Shown in pieces: positions 5,520-11,493 of a stretch of DNA of 11,493 nt. The position numbers and the translations under genes are program-made. Below the pieces are notes generated by a model. That model had not been told where the DNA came from. It searched no databases and worked only from the letters and a program-made list of their open reading frames with translations. Position 1 is the stretch's first letter; every line of letters starts with the position of its first letter. Source of the stretch: Collinsella aerofaciens (GTDB lineage: Bacteria > Actinomycetota > Coriobacteriia > Coriobacteriales > Coriobacteriaceae). The DNA lies in NCBI GenBank assembly GCA_021641225.1, contig JAJWXI010000048.1, forward strand, positions 1 through 11,493, written 5' to 3'.

Positions 5520-8243
5520 TTACTTCTTCTTTTTGCTCGGCATCGAGACTTTGATGCCTTGGGCGGACTTGGTCACGCGAGAGCGCTTGGCTCCGGTACC
5601 CTTCTTTTTCTTGGGCTGGGCCTGGGCCACGCCCTCGAGTGCGCGGGCCTCGGCCTCGCGAACGGTGCGAGCTTCGCGGCGCTGCGCCATGTCGGCGGCG
5701 ACGCGCTTGGCAAAACGCTCCGCCGTCGAACCCGTCGAGCTCACCTTGCCGCCACCGCGACCCAAGCGGACGCGCACACCGCGGCCAAAACCAGTTGCGG
5801 CATGACGACGACGCGGCTTGAGCGAATCCATCATCGTGGCGAGCTTAAAGAACACCGAGCAGGTAATGACCACGATGACAGCCAAGATAACCATCTGGCC
5901 CATCGTCAGATTGGCAATAGACAGCAGCTTCGGGAATCCGATAACGCCCGTCAGGATGCCGACGACTACAAACACAAAGAGCGCCACACGTAAGGGCGTG
6001 AGGGGCTGCGAGATGCGCCAGATCAGGCTGACGCTCGCCGCGCACGACGTAAGCAGGCACATCGTAGACAGCGTGAGCTGACTAAAGCCAAACACGCGCG
6101 CCACAAAGATATCGAGCGCCGCGGCCAAAATGACCGCAATCGACGCCGGCAGTGCCCGCTTGAGCACGTTCGTCAGGAACGACCCCTTCACGCGAGCATT
6201 GTTGGGCTCCAGGCCCAACACAAAGCCCGGCGCGCCGATGCAGAAGAAGTTGATGAGCGTCATCTGGATTGGCTCGAAAGGGTACGGAGGCAGCGCGATG
6301 CACAGCGCCGCCAGGCCCATCGAGAACAGCGTCTTGGTTAGAAACAGCGAAGCCGAACGCTGCAAGTTGTTGATGGAGCGACGGCCCTCGGCCACCACAG
6401 CAGGCATCGAGGCAAAGTCGTTGTCGACCAGCACAATTTCGGCCACGTTACGCGCGGCATCGGAGCCGGCCGCCATGGCGACGGAGCAGTCGGCCTCCTT
6501 GAGCGCCAGCACGTCGTTGACGCCGTCGCCCGTCATGGCCACGGTGTGCTCGCGGCGCTTGAGCGCCTGCACGAGCTCGCGCTTCTGCTGCGGGGTCACA
6601 CGACCAAAGACATGATAGCGGTCCACTGCGGCATCGAGCTTGGCCGGCGTATCGAGCGTCGTGGCGTCCACATAAGCGTCCGCCCCCGGCACGCCCACCA
6701 CGCGCGCGATCGACGACACCGTACGCGGGTCGTCGCCACTGATCACGTTGAGGGTCACGCCCTGCTCGTTAAAGTAGCCGATGGTCTCGGCCGCCGAGGT
6801 ACGAATCTCGTCGCGGATGGTCACAAAGCCCACGGGCTCGGCCTCGCCCACCATATCGCCATCGGGCGTAAAGCCGTCCACGCGCGCCACCACGAGCACG
6901 CGGCAGGTATCGGCAAGCTCGGCGACACGATTCTCGACCTGGGCAAACGCACGATCAGAGAGCACAAACTGCGCCGCACCCATCACATAGGAGCCCTGTG
7001 CAAACGACGCGCCGCTCCACTTTTTGGAAGACGAGAACGGAATGACCGACAGCGGCTCAGACACCTCGACCGGGCGATCGGCGTAATAGTTGAGCAGCGC
7101 CTGGCAGGTCTCGTTGGCATCGGCCGAAGTCGCACGCGCCACGTTAGCCAGAGCAAAATCGAGCACCGTGGTATCGACGGGAACAGATGCCTCGTTCTCC
7201 CCCAGGCCCAGGGCAACGCCCTCGACCGGTAGCGGATAGGTACCCTCGACCTCCATGCGACCCGATGTGATGGTGCCCGTCTTGTCCAGGCACAGCACGT
7301 CGACGCGCGCGAGCGTCTCGATGCAGTAGAGCTGCTGCGCCAGCACCTTGCGGCGGGCCAGGCGCACCGTGGCGATGGCGAGCACCGACGAGGTCAGCAG
7401 CACCAGGCCTTGCGGGATCATGCCCAGCAGGGCGCCCACCGTGGACAGCAGCGCCGACGAAGGCACATGACCAGCCAACAGCTCGGAGAAGCACCACGAA
7501 AGCGCGCTATCGCCCGGAGTTCCCGCGGCATCCCACAGCTCGCTCACACTCGAGGCAAACAACGCCAAACCGAGCGGGATCATGATGATGCTCGCAAAGC
7601 GCACGATGGCGTTAAGCGCGTTCATGATCTCGGAATTGACCTTTTTGACGTACTTGGCCTCGTTATTAATTTTGGCTACGTAGTTGTCGGCGCCGACATG
7701 GATCACGCGGGCGCGCAGCAGGCCCGAGTCGATAAAGCTGCCGCTCATGAGCTCGGAACCGGGCTGTTTCTTAATAAGATCGCTCTCGCCCGTCAGCAGG
7801 CTCTCGTTCACGAGCGCCTCGCCCGAAACCACCACGGCGTCAGCGGGGATCTGGTCGCCGCGCCCCAGGCGGATGATGTCGTCGAGCACGATCTGGTCCA
7901 GGTCGAGCTCCACCTCGGAGCCGTCGCGCACCGCGATGGCCTTCTTGGAAGTCAGCAGCGTGAGCTTATCGACCATCTTCTTGGAGCGCATGGACTGAAT
8001 GACGCCAATAGCGGTATTGAGGAACACCACGAACAGGAACGTCAGATTCTTAAACGAACCGGTCAAAATGACCAGGAACGCCAAGATCACGTTGATCAAA
8101 TTGAACAACGTGCAGAGGTTCTCGATGATGAGCTCTTTGACCGACTTGGTCTTGAGCTCCATGTTGCGGTTGATCTTGCCAGCGGCAATGCGTTCCTCGA
8201 CCTCGGCAGTCGAGAGTCCGCGCTCGATATCCGTTGCTGCCAT
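5520..8243 (-). CDS. P-type cation-transporting ATPase, CtpE-like, with basic C-terminal tail
   Basis: This 907-residue membrane pump forms an aspartyl-phosphate intermediate while moving a cation. Family motifs appear in order: actuator-domain LTGES at 150-154, membrane-helix-4 IPQGLVLL at 276-283, the phosphorylation site DKTGT with Asp320, the nucleotide-domain SSSKKWSGASF at 404-414 in place of the usual KGA motif, and TGDGVNDVLALKEAD at 571-585. Paired hydrophobic helices lie near 42-82, 213-290 and 632-800. This pattern resembles the mycobacterial CtpE group (known for calcium uptake), but Gln278 stands where SERCA-type pumps have the Glu of PEGL, so the ion is not assigned. Residues 808-907 are a strongly basic tail ending KKKK, apparently extra to the family core. 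The open frame extends upstream into the tRNA; I place the start at ATG 8243, with GGGA six bases before it (ATG 8255 lacks such a site). Confidence 0.93.
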   Translation of the reverse strand: MAATDIERGLSTAEVEERIAAGKINRNMELKTKSVKELIIENLCTLFNLINVILAFLVILTGSFKNLTFLFVVFLNTAIGVIQSMRSKKMVDKLTLLTSKKAIAVRDGSEVELDLDQIVLDDIIRLGRGDQIPADAVVVSGEALVNESLLTGESDLIKKQPGSELMSGSFIDSGLLRARVIHVGADNYVAKINNEAKYVKKVNSEIMNALNAIVRFASIIMIPLGLALFASSVSELWDAAGTPGDSALSWCFSELLAGHVPSSALLSTVGALLGMIPQGLVLLTSSVLAIATVRLARRKVLAQQLYCIETLARVDVLCLDKTGTITSGRMEVEGTYPLPVEGVALGLGENEASVPVDTTVLDFALANVARATSADANETCQALLNYYADRPVEVSEPLSVIPFSSSKKWSGASFAQGSYVMGAAQFVLSDRAFAQVENRVAELADTCRVLVVARVDGFTPDGDMVGEAEPVGFVTIRDEIRTSAAETIGYFNEQGVTLNVISGDDPRTVSSIARVVGVPGADAYVDATTLDTPAKLDAAVDRYHVFGRVTPQQKRELVQALKRREHTVAMTGDGVNDVLALKEADCSVAMAAGSDAARNVAEIVLVDNDFASMPAVVAEGRRSINNLQRSASLFLTKTLFSMGLAALCIALPPYPFEPIQMTLINFFCIGAPGFVLGLEPNNARVKGSFLTNVLKRALPASIAVILAAALDIFVARVFGFSQLTLSTMCLLTSCAASVSLIWRISQPLTPLRVALFVFVVVGILTGVIGFPKLLSIANLTMGQMVILAVIVVITCSVFFKLATMMDSLKPRRRHAATGFGRGVRVRLGRGGGKVSSTGSTAERFAKRVAADMAQRREARTVREAEARALEGVAQAQPKKKKGTGAKRSRVTKSAQGIKVSMPSKKKK

Positions 8244-8269
8244 ACCACGTCCCATCACGTCGTATCGGT

Positions 8270-8307
8270 ATAAGAAAACCGCCCGGACCATACGAGGTTC
8301 GGACGGT
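8270..8307 (-). terminator. Intrinsic terminator after tRNA-Arg
   Basis: On the minus strand ACCGTCCGAACC (8307-8296) pairs with GGTCCGGGCGGT (8289-8278) over a six-base loop. The 12-position stem has one G-U pair and one A/C mismatch and is followed by TTTTCTTAT. It starts 11 bases after the tRNA CCA end and finishes about 27 bases before the ATPase start codon, so it separates the tRNA from the ATPase gene unless polymerase reads through. Confidence 0.8.
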
Positions 8308-8318
8308 CTTACGTTCGA

Positions 8319-8395
8319 TGGTGCCCCATGTTGGATTCGAACCAACGGCCTTCTGCTCCGGAGGCAGACGCTCTAATCCCCTGAGCTAATAGGGC
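8319..8395 (-). tRNA. tRNA-Arg (anticodon CCG)
   Basis: The minus strand folds into a complete cloverleaf: acceptor GCCCTAT/ATGGGGC with one U-G pair, D stem GCTC/GAGC, anticodon stem TCTGC/GCAGA with loop CTCCGGA, variable loop AGGCC, T stem GTTGG/CCAAC with loop TTCGAAT, discriminator A, and an encoded CCA at 8321-8319. The anticodon CCG (8361-8359) reads the arginine codon CGG. It has its own promoter about 12 bases upstream and a terminator just downstream. The 77-base length includes CCA. Confidence 0.98.
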
Positions 8396-8406
8396 GAACG
8401 GAATGC

Positions 8407-8436
8407 ATTATACCCAAGTGCACCACGGGCTATCAA
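8407..8436 (-). promoter_or_regulatory. Promoter of tRNA-Arg
   Basis: On the minus strand, -35 TTGATA (8436-8431) and a perfect -10 TATAAT (8412-8407) are separated by 18 bases. Transcription would start near 8400, only about five bases before the mature tRNA. An A/T-rich stretch (8432-8453) lies at and upstream of the -35 and may act as an UP element. Confidence 0.85.
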
Positions 8437-8488
8437 AATAAAAGAAAAAGCTCTGCAATTCCGTGGGAGACGCAGCCCAACGGCACAC

Positions 8489-8518
8489 TTTAGAAGGCAA
8501 AAGTGAGTCAGATAGTAT
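8489..8518 (+). promoter_or_regulatory. Probable promoter of the aroF-tyrA-aroB operon
   Basis: TTTAGA (8489-8494) and TAGTAT (8513-8518) match the -35 and -10 consensus at four of six positions each, with an 18-base spacer. TATAAA at 8516-8521 is an overlapping alternative -10. A start near 8525-8528 would place the transcript's 5' end at or beside an ATG (8527). It is divergent from the tRNA promoter, with about 50 bases between them that hold nothing else I recognise. Confidence 0.45.
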
Positions 8519-8526
8519 AAACTCTC

Positions 8527-8589
8527 ATGCACCATATATACACGGCTCGCGATGCGGGCCGTTTTTGCAAAGGATATCCATCGAGGTGA
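8527..8589 (+). CDS. Possible leader peptide upstream of aroF (20 codons)
   Basis: An ATG at 8527 opens a 20-codon frame ending in TGA at 8587-8589. It has no Shine-Dalgarno sequence, but the predicted transcript start is at or next to this ATG, so leaderless translation is possible. The peptide begins MHHIYTAR. Codons 4 and 5 are ATA (rare in such a GC-rich genome) and TAC (Tyr), and the Tyr codon ends one base before the terminator-like hairpin. The stop lies inside the purine-rich ribosome-binding region of aroF. The layout fits a leader peptide for ribosome-mediated attenuation, but the frame is short and could be chance. Confidence 0.3.
   Translation: MHHIYTARDAGRFCKGYPSR
8542..8566 (+). 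terminator. Terminator-like hairpin before aroF, candidate attenuator
   Basis: ACGGCTCG (8542-8549) pairs with CGGGCCGT (8555-8562), with one U-G pair and one further possible C-G pair closing a three-base loop, and is followed by TTTT. It has the form of an intrinsic terminator on the plus strand. No plus-strand gene ends upstream of it, because the neighbour is a divergent tRNA, so a simple terminator role makes little sense. Its place between promoter and aroF suggests control by attenuation. I do not see a clear competing antiterminator. Confidence 0.6.
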
Positions 8590-8599
8590 GAGGCACACC

Positions 8600-9622
8600 A
8601 TGATTGCAATTTTAAAGCAGAGCGCCAGCGACGAGGCCGTCAGCCACATCGTCAGCTGGATTGAGAAGAAGGGTCTCAAGACCGACGTCTCGCGCGGCGA
8701 GAACGAGACCATCATCGGCCTCGTGGGCGATACGACCAAGATCGACCCCTTCCTGCTCGAGTCCATGGACGTCGTCGAGCGCGTACAGCGCGTCTCCGAG
8801 CCGTTCAAGCGCGCCAACCGCAAGTTCCACCCCGAGGACTCCATCATCGACTGCGGCCACGGCGTCAAGATCGGCGGCGACCAGTTCCAGGTCATCGCCG
8901 GCCCCTGCTCCGTCGAGGGCGAGAACCTCATCCGCATCGCCCGCCGCGTGAAGGCCGCCGGCGCCACGATGCTGCGCGGCGGCGCCTACAAGCCGCGCAC
9001 CTCCCCGTACGCCTACCAGGGCATGGGCCCCGCCGGCCTTGACCTGCTGTGCGAGGCATCGGCCGAGCTCGACATGCCGATCGTCACTGAGATCATGGAC
9101 CCGCGCGACGTGCAGATCTTCCTGGACAAGGAGATCGACGTCATGCAGATCGGCGCCCGCAACGCCCAGAACTTCCCCCTGCTCAAAGAGGTCGGCAAGA
9201 CGCAGACCCCGATCCTGCTCAAGCGCGGCATGTCCGGCACGATCGACGAGCTGCTCATGGCCGCCGAGTACATCATGAGCGAGGGCAACGACAACGTCAT
9301 CCTGTGCGAGCGCGGCATCCGCACCTTCGAGACCCGCACCCGCAACACCTTCGATCTCAACGCCGTGCCGGTGCTGCACCACCTGTCACACCTGCCCGTC
9401 GTCGCCGACCCCAGCCACGCCACCGGCTACACGCGCTACGTTGAGCCCATGGCGCTCGCCGCGACCGCCTGTGGCGCCAACGGCCTGGAGATTGAGGTCC
9501 ACGACGAGCCGAGCCGCGCTTGGTCCGACGGCGCCCAGGCACTCACCCCCGACCAGTTCGACGACACCATGCGCCGCATCCGTGCCATCCGCGAGGTCGT
9601 CTGCCAAGAGACCATGGAGTAG
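8600..9622 (+). CDS. aroF: 3-deoxy-7-phosphoheptulonate (DAHP) synthase, type I-beta
   Basis: This 340-residue enzyme condenses phosphoenolpyruvate with erythrose 4-phosphate to DAHP, the first step of the shikimate pathway. It closely resembles the Thermotoga maritima type, with a ferredoxin-like domain (residues 1 to about 68) that in that enzyme mediates feedback inhibition by Tyr and Phe, followed by a TIM barrel. Visible motifs are GPCSVE at 101-106, GGAYKPRTSPYAYQG at 127-141, QIGARNAQN at 183-191, LLKRG at 206-210, CERGIRTFE at 236-244 and DPSHATG at 270-276. The metal ligands are expected to be Cys103, His273, Glu299 and Asp310, all present. The start is ATG 8600, with AGAGG six bases upstream; an earlier in-frame ATG at 8552 lies inside the hairpin. 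The first codons are AT-rich, then nearly every codon ends in C or G, suggesting high expression. tyrA follows after three bases. Confidence 0.97.
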   Translation: MIAILKQSASDEAVSHIVSWIEKKGLKTDVSRGENETIIGLVGDTTKIDPFLLESMDVVERVQRVSEPFKRANRKFHPEDSIIDCGHGVKIGGDQFQVIAGPCSVEGENLIRIARRVKAAGATMLRGGAYKPRTSPYAYQGMGPAGLDLLCEASAELDMPIVTEIMDPRDVQIFLDKEIDVMQIGARNAQNFPLLKEVGKTQTPILLKRGMSGTIDELLMAAEYIMSEGNDNVILCERGIRTFETRTRNTFDLNAVPVLHHLSHLPVVADPSHATGYTRYVEPMALAATACGANGLEIEVHDEPSRAWSDGAQALTPDQFDDTMRRIRAIREVVCQETME

Positions 9623-9625
9623 TCC

Positions 9626-10540
9626 ATGGGAACGGTGAGAAACGCACGCGTTAACCAGGGCGGCCCCAAGTGCGCCGGCATTGTAGGCCTGGGACTGATC
9701 GGCGGCAGCTTCGCCCGCGGCTATGCTCAGGCGGGCGTCCGCGTGCTGGCCTGGGACCCCGACGATGACGTTATGACGGCCGCCAGCATGGGCACCGTCG
9801 CCGGCGAGCTCAACGACGAGACGCTCGGCGAGTGCGACATTATCGTGCTGGCCTGCTACCCCGAGGCGTGCATCGAGTGGCTCGAGGCGCACGCCCAGGC
9901 GCTCGCCGACGCCACCGACACCGAGGCCATCATGGGCCCCGTGGTCATCGACACCGTGGGCGTTAAGGGCATCGTGTGCCAGCGTGCTTTTGAGCTCGCC
10001 CGCGAACACGGCTTTTACTTTGTGGGCGCACACCCCATGGCGGGCACGCAGTTCTCGGGCTACGCGCACTCCCGTGCCGACCTGTTTCAAGGCGCGCCGC
10101 TCGTGCTCGTGCCGCCCGCGGTGGACGACGCACTTAAGCTGGAGCTTTTGGGCCAGGTGCGCGAAATGGTGCGCCCCCTGGGCTTTGGCAAGTTCAGCGT
10201 AACGAGCGCCGCCGAGCACGACCGCGTCATCGCCTTTACGAGCCAGCTCGCGCACGTCGTCTCCAACGCCTATGTAAAGAGCCCGACCGCCCAGGTCCAC
10301 CACGGCTTTTCGGCCGGCAGCTACCGTGACCTCACCCGCGTGGCGCATCTCAACCCGCAGATGTGGTCCGAGCTCATGATCGACGACGCTGACGCTCTCG
10401 CCTTCGAGATCGACCATCTCATCGAATCGCTCGGCGCCTACAGCCGTGCACTCAAGGACCGCGACCAGCGCTATCTGGAGAACCTCCTTGCCGAGGGCGA
10501 CCGCATTAAGCGCGCGCTCGACGACGAGGCCTCGCACTAA
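9626..10540 (+). CDS. tyrA: Prephenate dehydrogenase
   Basis: This 304-residue enzyme oxidatively decarboxylates prephenate to 4-hydroxyphenylpyruvate, committing carbon to tyrosine. The N-terminal Rossmann fold shows GLGLIGGS at residues 21-28, and Asp44 at the end of the second strand (WDPD) suggests a preference for NAD. HPMAGT at 136-141 carries the His expected to be catalytic. The C-terminal helical domain has EHDRVIAFTSQLAHVV at 197-212, where the common SHLPH motif is changed to SQLAH, and SYRDLTRVA at 232-240 with the Arg residues that hold prephenate. The protein ends at 304 with no ACT domain and no fused chorismate mutase, so feedback control is more likely at AroF or by attenuation. 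The start is ATG 9626, with GGAG six bases upstream inside the end of aroF, implying translational coupling. Confidence 0.95.
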   Translation: MGTVRNARVNQGGPKCAGIVGLGLIGGSFARGYAQAGVRVLAWDPDDDVMTAASMGTVAGELNDETLGECDIIVLACYPEACIEWLEAHAQALADATDTEAIMGPVVIDTVGVKGIVCQRAFELAREHGFYFVGAHPMAGTQFSGYAHSRADLFQGAPLVLVPPAVDDALKLELLGQVREMVRPLGFGKFSVTSAAEHDRVIAFTSQLAHVVSNAYVKSPTAQVHHGFSAGSYRDLTRVAHLNPQMWSELMIDDADALAFEIDHLIESLGAYSRALKDRDQRYLENLLAEGDRIKRALDDEASH

Positions 10541-10576
10541 ACCACCTACCACGCCAGGTCGAAAGGACCGAAGCTT

Positions 10577-11493
10577 ATGGCGATTACCATCGATATCGAC
10601 ACCGCACGCCCCTACCAGGTGCATGTGGGCACGTTTTTGCTGGAGCAGGCAGGCCCGCTCGTCCGCGCCACCGCCGGCGGCACCAAGGCCGTCATCGTGA
10701 CGGACACCAACGTGGGCCCCCTCTACCAGATGCCCGTTAAGCAGAGCCTGGAGGCGTCAGGCTACGAGGTGAGCATCTGCACCTTCGAGGCCGGCGAGGC
10801 CCATAAGCGCGCCGAGACCTACGTTGCCATTTTGGAGTTTGTGGCCGAGCACGAGCTTTCGCGCTCCGACGTGATCGTGGCGCTCGGCGGCGGCGTCGTG
10901 GGCGACCTGGCCGGCTTTGCGGCCGCCACGTACATGCGCGGCTGCAAGTTTGTGCAGATCCCCACGAGCCTACTCGCCATGGTAGATTCGTCGGTCGGCG
11001 GCAAGACGGCCATCGACCTGGCTGCCGGCAAGAACCTCGCCGGCGCGTTTTGGCAGCCGAGCGTGGTTATCGCCGACGTGGGGTGTCTGGCGACCCTCAC
11101 GCCCGAGCAGTTCGCCGACGGCTGTGGCGAGGTCGTGAAGCACGCCGTCATCGCCGATCCCGAGCTTTTCGACGAGCTGGAGAAGACCCCGCTCACGCTG
11201 GAACTCCTTAATAAGGACGTGGCTCGCGTGGCGCTCATTATCGCCCGCAATATCGACATCAAGCGCGCCGTGGTCGTTGCCGATGAGCGCGAGACCAACC
11301 AGCGCAAGCTGCTCAACTTTGGACACAGCGCCGGACACGCCGTCGAGGCCTGCGAGCACTTTGAGCTCGGCCACGGCAACTGTGTGTCGATCGGCATGGG
11401 CATCATTACGCGCGCTGCAGCCCTGCACGGGGCGTGCGATGCCGAGCTGCCCGGTCGTATTGAGGAGCTCTGCGCCCGTCACGGCCTCAAGAC
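10577..11493 (+). CDS. aroB: 3-dehydroquinate synthase (cut by window edge)
   Basis: The first 305 residues are present; the family usually has about 350-370, so roughly the last 50 or more lie outside. AroB converts DAHP to 3-dehydroquinate, using NAD and a divalent metal, the second shikimate step. Motifs seen: EAGEAHKR at 71-78, LGGGVVGDLAGFAAATYMRG at 103-122, PTSLLAMVDSSVGGKTAIDL at 129-148, GKNLAGAFWQP at 151-161, GCGEVVKHAVI at 182-192, DERETNQRKLLNFGHSAGHA at 236-255 and HGNCVSIGM at 266-274. The expected metal ligands Glu185, His250 and His266 are all present. The start is ATG 10577, with AAAGGA nine bases upstream. The 36-base gap after tyrA holds no terminator, only a weak four-pair hairpin, so it is most likely in the aroF-tyrA transcript. 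Confidence 0.97.
   Translation, partial: MAITIDIDTARPYQVHVGTFLLEQAGPLVRATAGGTKAVIVTDTNVGPLYQMPVKQSLEASGYEVSICTFEAGEAHKRAETYVAILEFVAEHELSRSDVIVALGGGVVGDLAGFAAATYMRGCKFVQIPTSLLAMVDSSVGGKTAIDLAAGKNLAGAFWQPSVVIADVGCLATLTPEQFADGCGEVVKHAVIADPELFDELEKTPLTLELLNKDVARVALIIARNIDIKRAVVVADERETNQRKLLNFGHSAGHAVEACEHFELGHGNCVSIGMGIITRAAALHGACDAELPGRIEELCARHGLK

Noticed and set aside
8244..8345. N-terminal extension of the ATPase frame into the tRNA
   Set aside because: The first codons would be translated tRNA sequence and terminator, with no ribosome-binding site; the GGGA before ATG 8243 gives a better start.
8437..8526. T-box or other known riboswitch before aroF
   Set aside because: I found no T-box consensus or other recognisable aptamer in this short stretch.
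8552..8599. Upstream in-frame ATG adding 16 residues to AroF
   Set aside because: It lies in the loop of the terminator-like hairpin, and the Thermotoga-type enzyme begins MI-x-x-LK, matching the ATG at 8600.
8612..9382. Minus-strand open frame of 256 codons inside aroF
   Set aside because: It is antisense to a strongly conserved enzyme and caused by the very high GC at aroF third positions.
9386..10624. Long minus-strand open frame of about 412 codons antisense to tyrA
   Set aside because: tyrA on the other strand has all family motifs, good ribosome-binding sites and operon spacing; the antisense product is low-complexity His/Gly/Ala/Val-rich, typical of a codon-bias shadow.
1..11493. Mobile elements, CRISPR arrays or phage attachment at tRNA-Arg
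   Set aside because: There are no transposase or integrase genes, no spaced repeat arrays, and I noticed no second copy of the tRNA 3' end. All genes are ordinary chromosomal ones.

Overview
The window looks like chromosomal DNA from a GC-rich member of the Coriobacteriia (class-level Actinomycetota), most likely Collinsella or a close relative. This is inferred from the GC-rich codon use, the protein sequences and the gene neighbourhood; no database was searched. It carries eleven recognisable genes on two divergent blocks. I see no mobile element, CRISPR array or rRNA.

The left block (about 1-8395) is transcribed leftward. From right to left it holds tRNA-Arg(CCG) with its own promoter and intrinsic terminator, a large CtpE-like P-type cation ATPase with an unusual basic C-terminal tail, a double zinc-ribbon single-pass membrane protein, a cyclophilin-type peptidyl-prolyl isomerase with its own strong promoter, a TPR single-pass membrane protein, and then mreB, mreC and the start of mreD, the rod-shape and cell-wall elongation genes. 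mreD runs off the left edge. Several of these genes start at TTG or GTG behind strong Shine-Dalgarno sequences.

The right block (about 8489-11493) is transcribed rightward: aroF (type I-beta DAHP synthase with a ferredoxin-like regulatory domain), tyrA (prephenate dehydrogenase) and aroB (3-dehydroquinate synthase, cut by the right edge). AroF makes DAHP, AroB converts it to 3-dehydroquinate, and TyrA takes the pathway's end product prephenate to tyrosine. The spacing of 3 and 36 bases suggests one operon.

The most interesting non-coding structure lies before aroF. A terminator-like hairpin sits between the probable promoter and the gene, and it is overlapped by a 20-codon upstream reading frame whose Tyr codon abuts the hairpin. 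This looks like a compact attenuator for an aromatic (tyrosine) biosynthesis operon. Other points of note are an inverted repeat inside the cyclophilin promoter, a terminator that separates the tRNA from the ATPase gene by only about 27 bases, and two membrane proteins of unknown function flanking the cyclophilin upstream of mreBCD.
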